A stretch of DNA of 64,000 nt. It comes from Janthinobacterium lividum (GTDB lineage Bacteria; Pseudomonadota; Gammaproteobacteria; Burkholderiales; Burkholderiaceae_D). Where the stretch lies: positions 1 through 64,000 of the forward strand of contig NZ_JAAOLY010000021.1 of the NCBI RefSeq assembly GCF_011601275.1. Reading direction: 5' to 3'. The notes beneath the pieces were generated by a model. That model searched no databases. It saw only the letters and a list, made by a program, of their open reading frames with translations, and was not told where the DNA came from. Of the stretch, positions 1-9,183 are shown piece by piece. The position numbers and the translations under genes were made by a program. Each line of letters begins with the position of its first letter. The first letter of the stretch is position 1.

Positions 1-88
1 CCTGCTGGAGCCGCTCGGCTATATACCGCCGGCTGAAGCTGAGGCAAACTATTACAAGCAACTGAGCAGTCAAGCCGTCGCGGCCTGA
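1..88 (+). CDS. IS3-family transposase (OrfB/rve type), C-terminal fragment cut by the window edge
   Basis: Reading from base 2, the frame gives LLEPLGYIPPAEAEANYYKQ and eight more residues before a TGA at 86-88. The IPPAEAEANYY tail is a hallmark of the C-terminus of IS3-family integrase-type transposases, which carry out DDE transposition from an OrfAB fusion made by frameshifting. The catalytic DDE region lies left of the window, so activity cannot be judged. This is a partial view of a gene that may be intact. Confidence 0.85.
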   Translation, partial: LLEPLGYIPPAEAEANYYKQLSSQAVAA

Positions 89-127
89 CTCACACCAACC
101 GGCCTCCACGAAAGCCGGGGCGATTCA
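1..127 (+). mobile_element. IS3-family insertion sequence, right end
   Basis: The window opens in the last 28 codons of an IS3-type transposase. Its stop is followed within about 40 bp by a terminal-repeat-like sequence ending CCGGGGCGATTCA at 127, whose complement TGAATCGCCCCGG resembles the TGAAnCGCCCCGG tips common in one IS3 subgroup. The left end lies outside the window, so the direct repeats cannot be checked. The opposing gene at 90-413 reads straight into this end, so the element sits in or against that gene. The exact terminal base is inferred. Confidence 0.75.
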
Positions 128-413
128 GTTTTGCTTGAGAAGCTGCGGAAATTGGAGTGATAGAAAAGACCTGCGCGCCGACACGCTTGTCTTGCGAGAT
201 CGATACTTCGAATTCGACCTCATACATGCCCGGTTGAGTGTCTTTGAAGCGCTCCGGCAACACCAGCTCACCGATTAACGGTTCGATAACGCCGGTATCG
301 CGGTTCGGCTTGTGGACGATGCATTGCGCCATGCGCATATCGTAGTCATTGCCGGTTTTTTTCGAACGGCCAGCCACTTGGGTGACGTGCAAAATTTGAA
401 TGGTGTTTTTCAT
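90..413 (-). CDS. filamentous-phage gene V-like ssDNA-binding protein with IS-derived C-terminal tail
   Basis: This 107-residue protein begins MKNTIQILHVTQ and has the small beta-rich pattern of inovirus helix-destabilising (gene V/G5P-like) proteins. These coat phage single-stranded DNA and switch replication from double- to single-strand synthesis. Residues from about 96 onward (NRPGFRGGRLV) are read from the terminal repeat of the adjacent IS3 element at 90-127, so the native C-terminus has been replaced. Purine-rich AGAGAGAAGAA upstream of the ATG could serve as ribosome binding site. No replication initiator, coat or adsorption genes are visible in the window, so any phage would be incomplete here or extend left. 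The family call rests on residue pattern only. Confidence 0.6.
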   Translation of the reverse strand: MKNTIQILHVTQVAGRSKKTGNDYDMRMAQCIVHKPNRDTGVIEPLIGELVLPERFKDTQPGMYEVEFEVSISQDKRVGAQVFSITPISAASQAKLNRPGFRGGRLV

Positions 414-511
414 TTTCTTCTCTCTTTAGTAGATTTGCCCGCTAGAGCAATGGAGCACGGCTGTGCTATGGTTTTAACAACTTCACCAACAATGAAACTA
501 CCTACAAACCT

Positions 512-988
512 ATGAGCCAACTTCAATTTTTCATCGTCGCTATGGCGATCATTTTTATCGTCGCCAGCCTCGTGAATGAAAAGCGCAAGAAGCCAGCGGG
601 GCCATTAACACTGAAGCGGAAACAGCTACTTACAGACCCCGAACAGCAAATGTTTTCCGTGTTGTCATCGGCCCTCCCCGAATGCGTCGTACTTGCTCAG
701 GTCTCGTTTTCCGCTCTTGTGACCGCCGAAGGCTGGCAATCCCGAAATCGCTTCAACCGGAAAGTGGCCGACTTCGTTTTGTGCAGCAAACAAATGAACG
801 TCATCGCAGTGATCGAACTAGATGACCGTAGCCACATTGGCCGGGAGCATCACGACCGGGAGCGAGACGCCATGCTCAAACAAGCTGGATATACCACCAT
901 CCGCTACCCGAGCATTCCAACAACAGAACAAATACGACGCGATATCGAAGACCAGCTAATGGCAATGCATAACGCTCGATATGGTTGA
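512..988 (+). CDS. DUF2726 domain protein with N-terminal membrane anchor
   Basis: This 158-residue protein has a hydrophobic segment at residues 5-21 followed by a basic stretch (NEKRKKP), predicting an N-terminal anchor with the domain in the cytoplasm. Residues 40-155 match the DUF2726 pattern: ADFVLC, VIAVIELDDRSH, then RERDAMLKQAGY. This resembles restriction-endonuclease-like folds, where the acidic and ExxxD/H residues sit on the core strands. DUF2726 proteins are common on plasmids and prophages but have no established role. The gene has lower GC than the chromosome to its right and lies between the phage-like gene and a small regulator, so it is probably element cargo. Confidence 0.7.
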   Translation: MSQLQFFIVAMAIIFIVASLVNEKRKKPAGPLTLKRKQLLTDPEQQMFSVLSSALPECVVLAQVSFSALVTAEGWQSRNRFNRKVADFVLCSKQMNVIAVIELDDRSHIGREHHDRERDAMLKQAGYTTIRYPSIPTTEQIRRDIEDQLMAMHNARYG

Positions 989-1019
989 CGGCAGACGCAA
1001 CTGTGCTATCGTTAACTTC

Positions 1020-1085
1020 GTCCAATCGGACAAATTAAAATGTCCGTTTGGACTAACTAAGAGCGATATTAATGTCCATTTGGAC
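1020..1085 (+). promoter_or_regulatory. three phased GTCC-N4-GGAC operators
   Basis: Three copies of a 12-bp palindrome lie just upstream of the small HTH gene: GTCCAATCGGAC at 1020-1031, GTCCGTTTGGAC at 1042-1053 and GTCCATTTGGAC at 1074-1085. Copies two and three share the longer core TGTCCNTTTGGACTAA. Centre-to-centre spacings are 22 and 32 bp, about two and three helical turns, so bound dimers would lie on the same DNA face. The likely ligand is the protein encoded at 1108, acting as an autorepressor or lysogeny-type switch. This is inferred from position and symmetry. Confidence 0.7.
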
Positions 1086-1107
1086 TAATTGCCAATGAGA
1101 AAATACT

Positions 1108-1401
<294 letters not shown>

Positions 1402-1509
1402 GGGGACTGCGGCGTGGCGGCGCTGTTGATGCCCGCCTCACGCGGCCGTTTTGGAAACGGACACGCGAGGATAGGGGTATCAGGGGCGTACGTCAAGCCC
1501 TATTGGCTT

Positions 1510-3750
1510 CTAGTTGCCTTCCAAGAAGCTTTTCAGCTTGTCGGAGCGCGATGGGTGGCGCAGCTTGCGCAGCGCCTTGGCTTCGATCTGGCGGATGCGC
1601 TCGCGCGTCACGTCAAATTGCTTGCCCACTTCTTCCAGGGTGTGGTCGGTGGACATCTCGATGCCGAAACGCATGCGCAGCACTTTCGCTTCGCGTGGCG
1701 TCAGGGAGTCGAGCACGTCCTTGACCACGCCCCGCATGGACGCGTGCAGGGCCGCGTCGGCCGGCGCCAGGGTGTTGTTGTCCTCGATGAAGTCGCCCAG
1801 GTGGGAATCGTCGTCGTCGCCGATCGGCGTTTCCATCGAGATCGGTTCCTTGGCGATTTTCATGATCTTGCGGATCTTGTCCTCGGGCATCTCCATCTTG
1901 ATCGCCAAGGTGGCCGGATCGGGTTCCGCACCCGTTTCCTGCAGGATCTGGCGGGAAATCCGGTTCATCTTGTTGATCGTCTCGATCATGTGCACGGGAA
2001 TGCGGATCGTGCGCGCCTGGTCGGCGATCGAGCGCGTGATGGCCTGGCGTATCCACCAGGTCGCATACGTCGAGAACTTGTAGCCGCGGCGATACTCGAA
2101 CTTGTCGACGGCCTTCATCAGCCCGATATTGCCTTCCTGGATCAGGTCGAGGAATTGCAGGCCGCGGTTCGTGTATTTCTTGGCGATCGAAATCACCAGG
2201 CGCAAGTTGGCCTCCGTCATTTCTCGCTTGGCCTTGCGCGCCTTCATTTCACCAGCCGCCATCTGGCGGTTGATGTTGCGCAAGTCTGGCAGCGGCAATA
2301 CAACGCGCGCTTGCAGGTCGATCAGGCGTTGCTGCAGTTCCTTGACGGTCGGAATGTTACGGCCCAGGATGGCGCTGTACGCGTGTCCTGCGTTGACTTC
2401 GCCATCGACCCAGTCGAGGTTGGTTTCATTGCCAGGGAAGACCTTGATGAAGTGGGCGCGCGGCATGCCGCAGCGGTTCACTGCCACGTCGAGGATCTGT
2501 TTCTCGATATGGCGCACTTCGTCGACCTGGCCGCGCAGGGTGTCGCACAGCTTTTCCACGACCTTGGCCGTGAAACGGATGCCCAGCAATTCTTGCGAAA
2601 TGGCTTCCTGCGCCTTGGCGTACGGTTTCGAGTTGTAGCCTTCTTTTTCGAAGGCGCGGCGCATCTTGTCGAATTGCTGCGAAATGATGGCGAATTTTTC
2701 CAGCGCCGTGCGTTTCAGGGTTTCCAGCTGTTCGGCCGAGAAGCCGGCGGCGCCCGAAGCGCTCGCTTCTTCTTCCTCTTCTTCTTCCTCTTCTTCCGCT
2801 TCGCCCTCTTCCTCGTCTTCTTCGACGGGCGCGGCCACGACAGGGGCGGCGGCGACCGGTTCGTTTTCATCGACGAGGCCGTCGACGATTTCGTCGATCT
2901 TGATCTCTTCGTTGGCGATGCGGTCGGCGGCGGCGATGATTTCGGCGATCGTCACGGGGCAGGCGGAAATGGCCTGGATCATGTCTTTCAAGCCATCTTC
3001 GATGCGCTTGGCAATCTCGATCTCGCCTTCGCGCGTCAGCAGTTCGACCGAGCCCATTTCGCGCATGTACATGCGCACGGGGTCGGTGGTGCGGCCGAAG
3101 TCGGAGTCGACGGTCGACAATGCGGCCTCGGCCGCTGCTTCCGCCTCGTCGTCGCTGGTGACGACGGCAACGTTATCGGACAGCAACAACGTTTCCGCAT
3201 CGGGCGCGTGCTCGTAGACGGCGATGCCCATGTCATTGAAGGTACCGATGATGCCTTCGATGGCTTCCGGATCGACAATGTTTTCAGGCAAGTGATCGTT
3301 GATTTCCGCGTAGGTCAGGAAACCGCGCTCCTTGCCGAACTTGATCAGGGTCTTGAGTTTCTGGCGCCGGCGCTCGAGTTCTTCCTCGCTCGCTTCCGTG
3401 TCGGACGAGAACGCGTCCTTCAGCAGTGCGCGCTCTTTCGCCTTGCGATCCTTGGCCTTGGCCTTGTCGACGGCCTTCAGTTCGGCCCGCTCGACGGCGT
3501 TCAGGGCGGCGACTTCATCATTTTCTGGCTGGAATTCTTTAGGCTTGCGGCCGCGGCGGCCTGGCACTTTTACCGACGGCAAGACATAACCGGACGTATC
3601 GATCGCCGCCAGGGTGGCGGCGTCGGTGGTCTGGCTGACCACGGGCGCGCTGGTGACGCGCGCTTCTGGCCGGTCGAGCGCCTTTTCGGCTTTCGTGGTA
3701 ACTTTAACGGGCTTTACAGCCGCTTTGGATTCGGGTTTCTTGATTGGCAC
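1510..3750 (-). CDS. rpoD: RNA polymerase primary sigma factor RpoD (sigma-70)
   Basis: This 746-residue housekeeping sigma factor directs core RNA polymerase to most promoters. Region 1.1 lies in the N-terminal part, with an acidic stretch near residues 310-330 that includes an uninterrupted run of ten glutamates. Regions 1.2 to 4.2 follow: [20 protein letters not shown] and [18 protein letters not shown] mark region 2 (core binding and -10 recognition), and [20 protein letters not shown] marks the region 4.2 helix-turn-helix for the -35 box. The start codon is GTG with a poor Shine-Dalgarno sequence. The gene follows dnaG after a 464-bp gap that contains its own likely promoter. Confidence 0.98.
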   Translation of the reverse strand: MPIKKPESKAAVKPVKVTTKAEKALDRPEARVTSAPVVSQTTDAATLAAIDTSGYVLPSVKVPGRRGRKPKEFQPENDEVAALNAVERAELKAVDKAKAKDRKAKERALLKDAFSSDTEASEEELERRRQKLKTLIKFGKERGFLTYAEINDHLPENIVDPEAIEGIIGTFNDMGIAVYEHAPDAETLLLSDNVAVVTSDDEAEAAAEAALSTVDSDFGRTTDPVRMYMREMGSVELLTREGEIEIAKRIEDGLKDMIQAISACPVTIAEIIAAADRIANEEIKIDEIVDGLVDENEPVAAAPVVAAPVEEDEEEGEAEEEEEEEEEEASASGAAGFSAEQLETLKRTALEKFAIISQQFDKMRRAFEKEGYNSKPYAKAQEAISQELLGIRFTAKVVEKLCDTLRGQVDEVRHIEKQILDVAVNRCGMPRAHFIKVFPGNETNLDWVDGEVNAGHAYSAILGRNIPTVKELQQRLIDLQARVVLPLPDLRNINRQMAAGEMKARKAKREMTEANLRLVISIAKKYTNRGLQFLDLIQEGNIGLMKAVDKFEYRRGYKFSTYATWWIRQAITRSIADQARTIRIPVHMIETINKMNRISRQILQETGAEPDPATLAIKMEMPEDKIRKIMKIAKEPISMETPIGDDDDSHLGDFIEDNNTLAPADAALHASMRGVVKDVLDSLTPREAKVLRMRFGIEMSTDHTLEEVGKQFDVTRERIRQIEAKALRKLRHPSRSDKLKSFLEGN

Positions 3751-4214
3751 AGGCGCTTTCGATTACACAACGACTTGCTTTACGGTGGATTAGGATAAAG
3801 TTTGCTGCCAGTTCCCTGTCTACCTGCGGGAACCACCATCTTCGAACCTGCCGACAACGCAAATTCGACACTGTTACGTTACTTACACCTCATCGGCCAC
3901 GATCCGCGGGAAGCGCAGCAATTCCTGTCCACCGGCTGTTGCCAGCCGCCTCGGCAAAAATTCCTGCATCGACCGCGTTGGGAGCGAGAGCCTGGCGCGG
4001 CTTGCCAGCGTCTGCGGGCCTTGCCCGCAACGCCGAAAGCGCCTGTTGGCCCTGGCTGCCGACACGATCCACCGCGCCGATCAAGAGCCTAACTTACTGA
4101 AAACAAATACTATTTACGAAACAGAACTAGCTTGCCAAAGCACACAATACTTAGCATTTAATTATAGCACGCGAAAAATGTTTTTCCAGTGCGCGCCATA
4201 CCCTCAGGGCAAGG
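3751..4214 (-). other. dnaG-rpoD intergenic region, probable long rpoD leader
   Basis: No credible gene is seen here on either strand. The short open frames of 60-118 codons lack ribosome binding sites and recognisable domains. The dnaG-proximal end (4100-4215) is AT-rich and holds a strong extended -10 element. If used, it leaves an rpoD 5' untranslated leader of about 400 nt. The GC-rich middle part (3890-4080) can form hairpins (for example GGCAAGGCCCGC), but I recognise no known riboswitch. Confidence 0.5.
4153..4190 (-). promoter_or_regulatory. candidate rpoD promoter with extended -10
   Basis: Reading the minus strand, TGCTATAAT occupies 4169-4161: a perfect -10 hexamer TATAAT with the TG extension. 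Around 17 bp upstream is only a weak -35 (CTGGAA), which fits extended -10 promoters that need little -35 contact. The predicted start is near 4153. It lies immediately downstream of dnaG and would give rpoD its own transcript independent of rpsU-dnaG read-through. Confidence 0.6.
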
Positions 4215-6011
4215 TTAGCGATTCACCAACTCAGCATCGCGCTCGCGCTCCAGCGCCCCCTGCTCCTGCATGATTTCGCGGTAGCGTACACCAATTTTCT
4301 CCGATGGCAAACCCGACGCAAACAATTGCTGCAATTCCGCCTTCAAGGCATTCAATTTGATCTCGCGGATGGTGCTCACCAGCCACGACAATTCGCTGTC
4401 GTAATCGGATTCCGTGCCGGCCGCGATCTCGCCGATAATCTCGTCGTATTCGCTGCCCAGCTCCTTCAACTGCTGCGCCAGCGCGGCAAAACTGCCGTGC
4501 TCGCCCAACGCCTGCCCCACGGCCACCAGTTGCCCCAGGCTGTGCGCCGCATCGGGCCCCAGGTGCTGGAAGGCGGCCAGGGCGGCCTCGTCGATACGCA
4601 TCGTCAGTGGCGGATGCGCCACCAGCATGCGCATGATCTTCAATTCCAGCCCGACAGGCACGGGGCGGCCCGATTTCGGCGGCGCGCGGTGCGCCACGGC
4701 AACGGGTTTCGCCAGCTCGAACAGGGCTTCGATCTCGGCCGGCGTGGACTGCGTCAGCTGCGCCAACCCGCGCACGATCTGCAGGCGCAAAGACGATGGC
4801 GCCATCAGCTGCAGCAGGGGCTTGGCGTCGAACTGCACGCGGGCACGCCCTTCCGGTTCCGACAAATCATGTTCGCCCGACACTTCCTTGAGCAAGAACT
4901 GCGACAACGGCATGGCTTCATGCACTTGCTGCTCAAACCCTTCGGCGCCGAATTCACGGATATAGCTGTCCGGATCGTGTTCCGACGGCAAGAACAGGAA
5001 TTTGATGGTTTTATTGTCCGACACGTGGGCCAGGCTCGCCTCCAGCGCGCGGCGGGCGGCGCGGCGGCCGGCCTTATCGCCATCGAAGCTGAAAATCACG
5101 TTATCGGTCTGGCGCAGCAGTTTTTGCACGTGGGTGGGCGTGCACGCCGTGCCCAAGGTCGCCACCGCTTGCGGGAAACCCATCTGCGCCAAGGCAACCA
5201 CATCCATATAACCTTCCGTCACCAGCACGTAGCCGGCGTCGCGGATAGCCTGGCGCGCCTCGAACAGCCCATATAGTTCGAAACCCTTGGAAAACAAGGG
5301 GGTTTCCGGCGAATTCAGGTATTTCGGTTCGCCATGGTCGAGCACGCGGCCGCCAAAGGCGATCACTTGTCCCTTGGTATTGCGGATCGGGAACATGATG
5401 CGTTCGCGGAAACGGTCGTAGCGCTTGCGGTTATTGCCCTCTTCATCGACCTTGTCGATCACGAGACCGGCCTCGGCCAAGGCCACCACGTCGTATTCAG
5501 GGAAGACGGAGCGCAGATTGTCCCAGCCGCTGGGCGCGAAACCCATGCCGAAGCGAGCGGCCACTTCGCCCGTCAAGCCCCGGTTCTTCAGGTAGGCGAT
5601 GGCTTCGGGCGCGTGGCGCAATTGCCCGCGGTAATAATCGCAGGCCTGCGTCATGGCATCGGACAGGGCCAGGCTTTGCGCCTGGATCTGCGCGCGCTGG
5701 GCCGGCGGAATCTTGTCGTCCGCTTCCGGCACGACCATGCCCACGTTCTGCGCCAGGTCCTTGACGGCATCGACAAAGCCCATGCCCGAGTACTCGATCA
5801 GGAAGCCGATCGAGGTGCCATGCGCGCCACAGCCGAAGCAGTGATAGAACTGCTTGGTGGGGCTGACGGTAAAGCTGGGCGATTTTTCACTGTGGAACGG
5901 GCACAAGCCCATGAAATTGGCGCCACCTTTTTTCAGTTGCACATAGCGCCCCACGACATCGACGATATCGACGCGGTTGAGCAAATCGGAAATGAAGGAT
6001 TGAGGTATCAC
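4215..6011 (-). CDS. dnaG: DNA primase DnaG
   Basis: This 598-residue primase synthesises RNA primers for the replication fork. An N-terminal CHC2 zinc-binding domain is visible at about residues 38-65 (CPFH then CFGCG). The central TOPRIM catalytic core contains VTEGYMDVVALAQ and FSFDGDKAGRRAA, with the acidic metal ligands. The C-terminal third is the helical DnaB-interacting domain. The start is GTG. It follows yqeY and rpsU and precedes rpoD, the classical macromolecular synthesis order. Length is normal. Confidence 0.97.
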   Translation of the reverse strand: MIPQSFISDLLNRVDIVDVVGRYVQLKKGGANFMGLCPFHSEKSPSFTVSPTKQFYHCFGCGAHGTSIGFLIEYSGMGFVDAVKDLAQNVGMVVPEADDKIPPAQRAQIQAQSLALSDAMTQACDYYRGQLRHAPEAIAYLKNRGLTGEVAARFGMGFAPSGWDNLRSVFPEYDVVALAEAGLVIDKVDEEGNNRKRYDRFRERIMFPIRNTKGQVIAFGGRVLDHGEPKYLNSPETPLFSKGFELYGLFEARQAIRDAGYVLVTEGYMDVVALAQMGFPQAVATLGTACTPTHVQKLLRQTDNVIFSFDGDKAGRRAARRALEASLAHVSDNKTIKFLFLPSEHDPDSYIREFGAEGFEQQVHEAMPLSQFLLKEVSGEHDLSEPEGRARVQFDAKPLLQLMAPSSLRLQIVRGLAQLTQSTPAEIEALFELAKPVAVAHRAPPKSGRPVPVGLELKIMRMLVAHPPLTMRIDEAALAAFQHLGPDAAHSLGQLVAVGQALGEHGSFAALAQQLKELGSEYDEIIGEIAAGTESDYDSELSWLVSTIREIKLNALKAELQQLFASGLPSEKIGVRYREIMQEQGALERERDAELVNR

Positions 6012-6140
6012 TGGCTAGGGCGGGTCTTGTTATAGGTCAGACTATACTACCGCACGCGGCCTGAGGTTGAGCCAGGTCAACGTGTGGGCTGTTAACAGGC
6101 TGCCAGCGCGACGGCTGACAGCCCTTGCTACTATTTATGC

Positions 6141-6593
6141 TTACGCTGCCGGCGTCAAGGCTTTCTTGACCAGGGCGGACACCACCGTCATGTCGGCGCG
6201 GCCAGCCAGCTTCGGCTTGACGATGGCCATGACCTTGCCCATGTCTTGCGGACCGGCGGCGCCCGAGGCGGCCACGGCGGCAGCCACTTCGGCCGCCACT
6301 TCTTCGTCCGACAGGCCGGCAGGCATGTAGCCCGTCAGATGCACCAGTTCGGCTTTTTCGATGTCGGCCAGGTCGGCGCGACCGCCGGCTTCGAACTGGG
6401 TGATCGAATCCTTGCGCTGCTTGATCATCTTTTCCACGATGGCCGTCACGTGCGCATCCGTCAGTTCGATGCGTTCGTCGACTTCCTTGCGCTTGATTTC
6501 CGCCAGCAACAGGCGAATCGTGCCCAGCTTGCCCGCTTCCTTGGCGCGCATGGCGTTTTTCATGTCTTCGGTAATTTGTTCTTTCAAGCTCAT
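6141..6593 (-). CDS. yqeY: GatB/YqeY domain protein
   Basis: This 150-residue protein begins MSLKEQITEDMKNAMRAKEA and carries the YqeY fold shared with the tRNA-binding tail of the GatB amidotransferase subunit: TIRLLLAEIKRKEVDER early, then GYMPAGLSDEE and a C-terminal PQDMGKVMAIVKPKLAGRAD. The family is thought to bind tRNA-like substrates but its job is unsettled. I start at 6593 rather than an upstream ATG because GAGGATTGCC sits at the right distance and homology begins there. It lies between rpsU and dnaG. Confidence 0.93.
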   Translation of the reverse strand: MSLKEQITEDMKNAMRAKEAGKLGTIRLLLAEIKRKEVDERIELTDAHVTAIVEKMIKQRKDSITQFEAGGRADLADIEKAELVHLTGYMPAGLSDEEVAAEVAAAVAASGAAGPQDMGKVMAIVKPKLAGRADMTVVSALVKKALTPAA

Positions 6594-6660
6594 GGCAATC
6601 CTCGTGTTGGTAAGTAGGGTTCGATGCTCGTGCAGGCACTCCAAGCAGGCGGCCACAAAA

Positions 6661-6692
6661 GCGAAAACCCGCTGCGGCGAACCGGAGCGGGT
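6661..6692 (-). terminator. Rho-independent terminator or attenuator after rpsU
   Basis: On the minus strand ACCCGCT at 6692-6686 pairs with AGCGGGT at 6673-6667 around a 12-nt loop, followed by TTTTCGCTTTT. It lies between rpsU and yqeY, about 100 bp after the rpsU stop. It probably sets a high rpsU to dnaG transcript ratio while letting some polymerase read through, as in other macromolecular synthesis operons. Confidence 0.75.
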
Positions 6693-6788
6693 ATGCGACT
6701 CATCTGAAGTAGTACTCCAGGCGAATCAAAACAAAACCCGTGGCGAACAATGCGCCGAACTACCCGGGTTGGTTCTGACTGAACAGTC

Positions 6789-7001
6789 TTAGAATAATTT
6801 TTTCGGCAGTTGTTGGCTGCGGATGCGTTTGTAATGACGCTTGACAGCAGCTGCCAGCTTGCGCTTGCGCTCAGCTGTTGGCTTTTCGTAGAATTCGCGA
6901 GCGCGCAATTCGGTCAGCAGACCCGTTTTTTCGATGGTGCGTTTGAAGCGACGCATTGCGACTTCGAACGGCTCGTTTTCTTTAAGGCGAATAGTGGTCA
7001 T
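6789..7001 (-). CDS. rpsU: 30S ribosomal protein S21
   Basis: This 70-residue basic protein ([20 protein letters not shown]) is full-length bS21, a small-subunit protein near the anti-Shine-Dalgarno end of 16S rRNA. The [13 protein letters not shown] and [14 protein letters not shown] segments are typical. It is the first gene of the rpsU-yqeY-dnaG-rpoD block and is followed by a terminator hairpin. No strong Shine-Dalgarno sequence precedes the ATG, which is common for this gene. Confidence 0.98.
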   Translation of the reverse strand: MTTIRLKENEPFEVAMRRFKRTIEKTGLLTELRAREFYEKPTAERKRKLAAAVKRHYKRIRSQQLPKKLF

Positions 7002-7156
7002 GTAAAATTCAAACCGTTGAGGTGGTGTATAGGAAGAGATAGATAGTAGCAGCTTTTATTCGGAAAGGGAAGCCCCTCCCCCACTTGCGTGCGGCATGCA
7101 GCCTGAGATTGCCGCCCGGCTGTGGCGTAAACCACGCATCCGGACGGCAGCGTCGC

Positions 7157-7762
7157 TTAAACGGCCGACTTGCGGCGGCGCGCCATGAAGCCCAGCAAAC
7201 CCAGGCCAGCCAGCAGCATGGCATACGTGCCTGGTTCCGGCACGGCGCTGACGTTCATGCTGACACCGTCCAGGAAAGCCGACGTATCGCGCGCATTGCC
7301 CGGGTTGATGCCGGCAAAGCTCAAGGTATGGCTGCCGGCACCGATGTTGAGCGCGTTCACATTAAAACTGCTCCAGCCCGTGCTGGTAACAGCATACTGC
7401 CCCAGCTGCGTGCCGTCCAGACTAACCGTTACGGCCTGTCCCTGGTCGTAACCGGGACGCAGCGCCAGATTGAAGGCGAACGCGTAGTCAGCGGCGCCCG
7501 AGCTGACGAAGCTTTGCGAGATCGATGCCGTATTTTGCAGGAAAGCAAAGGCATTACCCTCTTGCGCCACGCCATTCCATGCCGTGTAGCTGGCCGATAC
7601 GCCCGCGCCGCCCGTGAAGCTCCATCCCGGCGCCACATTGCCATAGACGTAGCCGCCACCGACGGTATTGTTTTCAAATCCACCATTATTCAGCACGGGG
7701 GTGCTGGCAAAGGCGCTGGTGCTGAGCAAGGCAACTGCGACGGCGGCGATCAGGCGTTTCAT
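7157..7762 (-). CDS. PEP-CTERM sorting domain protein
   Basis: This 201-residue exported protein has a signal peptide (about residues 1-19, ending AFA-ST) and a beta-rich body. Its C-terminus has VPEPGTYAMLLAG, a hydrophobic helix and a basic ARRRK tail. That tripartite tail is the PEP-CTERM signal recognised by exosortase, so the protein is probably cut and displayed or released with exopolysaccharide. The body resembles a carbohydrate-binding or jelly-roll module seen in many PEP-CTERM proteins, but no catalytic motif is evident. No exosortase is in the window. It is monocistronic and lies upstream of rpsU on the same strand. Confidence 0.92.
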   Translation of the reverse strand: MKRLIAAVAVALLSTSAFASTPVLNNGGFENNTVGGGYVYGNVAPGWSFTGGAGVSASYTAWNGVAQEGNAFAFLQNTASISQSFVSSGAADYAFAFNLALRPGYDQGQAVTVSLDGTQLGQYAVTSTGWSSFNVNALNIGAGSHTLSFAGINPGNARDTSAFLDGVSMNVSAVPEPGTYAMLLAGLGLLGFMARRRKSAV

Positions 7763-7912
7763 ATTAACTCCAGGATAATGTTTATTTAATTACCATCGGA
7801 CATCAAAGATATCCAAAAGTCAATTTACATGCCAAGTATTCAATACAGTTTCATTGAAGTCAAGAAAATTATCACCAATAATCACAGGCCGAGGTCGCAG
7901 AACAACTAAGTA

Positions 7913-9127
7913 TTACTGCAAGGCAATACCTGCCGCCACGCCGGAAGCCCAGGCCCACTGGAAGTTGTAGCCACCCAGCCAGCCCGTCACGTCGACAGAT
8001 TCGCCGATGAAATACAGGCCCGGCATTTTATTGGCCATCATGGTCTGCTGCGACAGCTCGCGCGTGTCGATGCCGCCGCGCGTCACTTCCGCCTTGCGGT
8101 AGCCTTCGGACCCGTTCGGCACGATGGACCAGGCATTGATGGCCTGGCCCAGCTTGCGCAGCTGCGCGTCGGGCATGTCGGCGATGCGCGCGTCCGGCGC
8201 CAGGCCGTTAGTGGCCAGCAGGCAGTCGGCCAGGCGCTGCGGCAGCCATTGCGCGACGATATTGCCCAGCTGCTTCTTCAAGGTGCCCTTGCCTTCAATC
8301 AACGTCTGCGCCACGTCCACTTCCGGCAGCAGATTGATGACGATGGGTTCGCCCGGCAGCCAGTAGCTGGAAATTTGCAGAATAGCCGGACCCGACAGGC
8401 CGCGGTGCGTGAACAGCAAATCTTCGCGGAAACGCGCGCCCGTCGCCTTGCGGCCTTTCAGGCTGCCTGTTTCCACATCCACTTCCAGGGCGATGCCGGA
8501 CAATTCCGCGAACGGCGCCCAGCTGGCCGCATCGAACGTCAGCGGCACCAGGGCCGGACGCGGCTCGACCATCGTCAAGTCGAATTGTTTGGCGATGCGG
8601 TAGGCAAAATCCGTGGCGCCGATCTTCGGGATCGACAGGCCGCCCGTGGCGATGACGATGCTGGCCGTCTCGATGTCGCCGCTATCGGTCTGCAGCACGA
8701 AGCCGCCATCCGCTTGCCGGACAACATTGTCGATCTTGCACGGCATGCGCCAATGCACGCCGCCAGCGGCGCACTCGTCCTTGAGCATATCGATGATCTG
8801 CTCGGCCGATTCATTGCAAAACAGCTGGCCCTTGTGCTTCTCGTGGTAGCCGATCCGGTATTTTTTCACGAGCGCGAGGAAATCCTGCGGCGTGTAGCGC
8901 GACAGTGCGCTCTTGCAGAAATGCGGGTTTTCCGAGAGGAAATTTTGCGGGGTGGCATTGATATTGGTGAAATTACACCGTCCACCACCCGAGATACGGA
9001 TCTTTTCGGCCAGCTTGGCCGCGTGATCGATCAACACCACGCGCTTGCCTTGCTGGGCGGCAACAGCCGCACACATCATGCCGGCCGCGCCCGCGCCGAT
9101 CACTGCCACATCAAATTGTTTTGCCAT
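7913..9127 (-). CDS. YhiN/HI0933-like FAD-dependent oxidoreductase
   Basis: This 404-residue flavoprotein has an N-terminal dinucleotide-binding motif VIGAGAAGMMCA (residues 8-19), the RISGGGRCNFTN motif typical of the HI0933/BaiN family, and a C-terminal GLYFIGESVDVTGWLGGYN. Family members are FAD/NAD(P) enzymes of mostly unknown substrate, and some reduce bile-acid or other alkene bonds. I place the start at MAKQFD (9127), where GGAATT lies upstream, not at the ATG five codons earlier. It is probably transcribed alone or with ybiB just upstream (56-bp gap). Confidence 0.9.
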   Translation of the reverse strand: MAKQFDVAVIGAGAAGMMCAAVAAQQGKRVVLIDHAAKLAEKIRISGGGRCNFTNINATPQNFLSENPHFCKSALSRYTPQDFLALVKKYRIGYHEKHKGQLFCNESAEQIIDMLKDECAAGGVHWRMPCKIDNVVRQADGGFVLQTDSGDIETASIVIATGGLSIPKIGATDFAYRIAKQFDLTMVEPRPALVPLTFDAASWAPFAELSGIALEVDVETGSLKGRKATGARFREDLLFTHRGLSGPAILQISSYWLPGEPIVINLLPEVDVAQTLIEGKGTLKKQLGNIVAQWLPQRLADCLLATNGLAPDARIADMPDAQLRKLGQAINAWSIVPNGSEGYRKAEVTRGGIDTRELSQQTMMANKMPGLYFIGESVDVTGWLGGYNFQWAWASGVAAGIALQ

Positions 9128-9183
9128 AAGAATTCCGGTCACCGCTGATTACAAAGACGCCATTGTAAACTGCGGCGACGCGG

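Noticed and set aside
1414-3798. 794-codon open frame opposite rpoD
   Set aside because: It is fully antisense to a clear sigma factor gene, has low-complexity Phe/Arg/Asp-rich composition and no ribosome binding site; long antisense frames are common in GC-rich genes with biased third positions.
3802-4273. several short open frames of 60-118 codons between dnaG and rpoD
   Set aside because: No ribosome binding sites, no homology by eye, mutually overlapping on both strands; better explained as an rpoD leader.
7085-7789. 234-codon frame opposite the PEP-CTERM gene
   Set aside because: Antisense to a protein with clear signal peptide and PEP-CTERM tail; no features of its own.
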